A stretch of 6,050 nucleotides of DNA from Lachnoclostridium sp. UBA6558 (GTDB taxonomy: Bacteria > Bacillota > Clostridia > Lachnospirales > Lachnospiraceae): positions 23,052-29,101 of the forward strand of contig DJJW01000010.1 in the NCBI GenBank assembly GCA_002434335.1, in the 5' to 3' direction. The position numbers were made by a program, and so were the translations under genes. Positions 5,204-6,050 of this stretch are shown here, in pieces. Below the pieces are notes generated by a model. That model ran no database searches, was not told the origin of the DNA, and saw only the letters and a list, made by a program, of their open reading frames with translations. How positions within the stretch are numbered: the stretch's first letter is position 1; each line of letters opens with the position of its first letter.

Positions 5204-5575
5204 ATGGGTAATAATAAAAATCCTGAAAAACTAAATAAACTTGACAAACTAAATAAATCTGACAGCCTAAAGCTCCAGGAATCAAAGGAGAGCAGAGATT
5301 CTGATTTTATGAATAAAACTGCAATAGCGCTGGGCTACAATGAAGAAGATGCGGCTCCTAGGATTATTGCTACCGGTAAGGGATTTTTGGCAGACAAGAT
5401 ATTAAAAGGTGCGAAGCAAAATCAAATACCGGTACATGAGGATAGCAGACTGGCAGCAAGTTTATCAAATTTAGATCTTGGGGATTATATCCCGCCGGAG
5501 TTATATGAGGTGGTCTCGGAGATTATGATTTTTGTAGACGATATGGATCGGATAAAATCTAAAGTAATGAAATAG
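5204..5575 (+). CDS. YlqH-like soluble FlhB C-terminal domain homologue
   Basis: The C-terminal part (about 38-115) resembles the cytoplasmic domain of the flagellar and type III export switch protein FlhB: TAIALGYNEEDAAPRIIATGKG, then ADKILKGAKQNQIPV, then YIPPELYEVVSEIMIFV. The four membrane helices of FlhB are absent. The autocleavage motif NPTH is also absent; by alignment Phe-Met-Asn-Lys (35-38) stands in its place. The first 34 residues are Lys/Asn/Ser/Asp-rich, look disordered and include a KLNKLD/KLNKSD repeat. This matches the stand-alone YlqH family found beside rnhB in Firmicutes, whose function is unknown. ATG 5204 follows GGGAGGAG (5188-5195) at eight bases. An in-frame ATG at 5186 would destroy that logic and has only AAGG upstream. 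Confidence 0.85.
   Translation: MGNNKNPEKLNKLDKLNKSDSLKLQESKESRDSDFMNKTAIALGYNEEDAAPRIIATGKGFLADKILKGAKQNQIPVHEDSRLAASLSNLDLGDYIPPELYEVVSEIMIFVDDMDRIKSKVMK
5228..5263 (+). repeat. 18-bp tandem repeat inside the ylqH-like gene
   Basis: AAACTAAATAAACTTGAC (5228-5245) is followed directly by AAACTAAATAAATCTGAC (5246-5263), identical at 16 of 18 bases. The two copies are in frame and encode KLNKLD and KLNKSD in the disordered N-terminal tail. Slipped-strand duplication is the likely origin, and copy number may vary between strains. Confidence 0.8.
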
Positions 5576-5580
5576 CACTA

Positions 5581-5994
5581 GTGGGTGTTTGGAAACGGTT
5601 TGAGGAGTTTTCAAATAGGCCCGGGAAGAAGGGTATCATTTATAACAAAAGAACTGTCGGAAATGAGAAAGAACAAATTGCAGCCGAGTATCTGAAAACC
5701 GCTGGATATGTCATACTGGCTTCAAATTTCTTTAGCAGACATGGAGAAATCGATTTGATTGCCTTGGATAAGGAAGTACTTGTATTTATCGAAGTAAAGT
5801 TTCGCAGAGATTTAATAAGCGGTTCGCCTTTTGAGGCTGTGAATTTAAGAAAAACCAGGAATATAACGAAAGCAGCAAGATACTATATGTATAAGCATCA
5901 GATTTCTGAAGACACCCCTTGCCGGTTTGATGTAGTAGGGATAGTAGGAGACGAGATAACTCTGATTCAGAATGCTTTTGATGCTGTTATGTAA
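5581..5994 (+). CDS. YraN/UPF0102 family protein, nuclease-like fold
   Basis: The protein has the Holliday-junction-resolvase-like (PD-(D/E)XK) signature of UPF0102: GNEKEQIAAEYLKTAGYVILASNF (27-50), GEIDLIALD (55-63), VFIEVKFR (68-75) and CRFDVVGI (114-121) with NAFD near the end. Asp58, Glu71 and Lys73 match the catalytic-type D-ExK positions. The biological role of the family is not established. The GTG at 5581 is the only standard start upstream of the conserved region. It lies five bases after the previous stop codon and has no visible ribosome binding site, so it would depend on coupled translation. The first 19 residues are unlike the family, and an ATT at 5638 preceded by GGGAAGAAGGG is an alternative (see findings). 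From GTG the product is 137 residues; from ATT 118. Confidence 0.85.
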   Translation: MGVWKRFEEFSNRPGKKGIIYNKRTVGNEKEQIAAEYLKTAGYVILASNFFSRHGEIDLIALDKEVLVFIEVKFRRDLISGSPFEAVNLRKTRNITKAARYYMYKHQISEDTPCRFDVVGIVGDEITLIQNAFDAVM

Positions 5995-6022
5995 TTGTCT
6001 TTCATGCCGATTGAGTATAAAC

Positions 6023-6050
6023 GTGTGCCAGGACACACAGATAGGAGGAG
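6023..6050 (+). promoter_or_regulatory. Small hairpin and ribosome binding site of the next gene
   Basis: GTGTG (6023-6027) pairs with CACAC (6034-6038) around CCAGGA. The window then ends in ATAGGAGGAG, a strong Shine-Dalgarno sequence with its start codon beyond the edge. A further + strand gene therefore follows the yraN-like gene within a few bases. The 5-bp hairpin has no T tract and is not a terminator, so the transcript probably continues. Confidence 0.6.

Noticed and set aside
6023..6038. GTGTG/CACAC hairpin as a terminator after the yraN-like gene
   Set aside because: The stem is only five base pairs and no T tract follows. A ribosome binding site follows instead, suggesting continued transcription.

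Overview
The window is a conserved translation and housekeeping cluster from an AT-rich, low-GC Gram-positive bacterium. The gene order khpA-rimM-trmD-rplS-lepB-rbgA-rnhB-ylqH-yraN, strong AAGGAGG-type ribosome binding sites and U-tailed terminators point to the Clostridia. The lepB gene between rplS and rbgA, and the wording of the proteins, make Lachnospiraceae the most likely family (inference; no search was run). All nine genes are on the + strand. I see no mobile element, tRNA, rRNA or CRISPR array.

Layout. Bases 2-232 encode KhpA. Bases 233-459 are non-coding but rich in inverted repeats. RimM (460-966) and TrmD (best start 1040, end 1804) follow. Bases 1805-2133 are an elaborate control region for rplS: two abutting perfect dyads, a near-consensus promoter, a long 5' stem-loop, a second (extended -10) promoter, a candidate L19-type leader and a near-perfect Shine-Dalgarno sequence. 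RplS (2134-2481) ends in an intrinsic terminator. LepB (2594-3184) and RbgA (3184-4077) are coupled by a 1-base stop/start overlap. Bases 4078-4407 hold an extended -10 promoter that runs within about 75 bases into a 17-bp terminator hairpin, then an AT-rich stretch. RnhB, a soluble FlhB-C-terminal-like protein (YlqH) and a YraN/UPF0102 protein follow as a tight group. The window stops inside the ribosome binding site of the next gene.

How the genes work together. RimM (30S maturation), TrmD (m1G37 tRNA methylation), L19 (50S protein), RbgA (late 50S assembly GTPase) and the RNA-binding KhpA all serve ribosome and tRNA function. LepB is the membrane signal peptidase. RnhB removes ribonucleotides and RNA from DNA. 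YraN is a nuclease-fold protein of unknown role.

The coding content is ordinary for this clade. The parts that deserve a second look are the non-coding ones (233-459, 1833-2107, 4113-4200), the Glu at the expected catalytic Asp of TrmD, the FlhB-like protein without an autocleavage site, and the unusual start of yraN. I found no convincing new multi-gene system.
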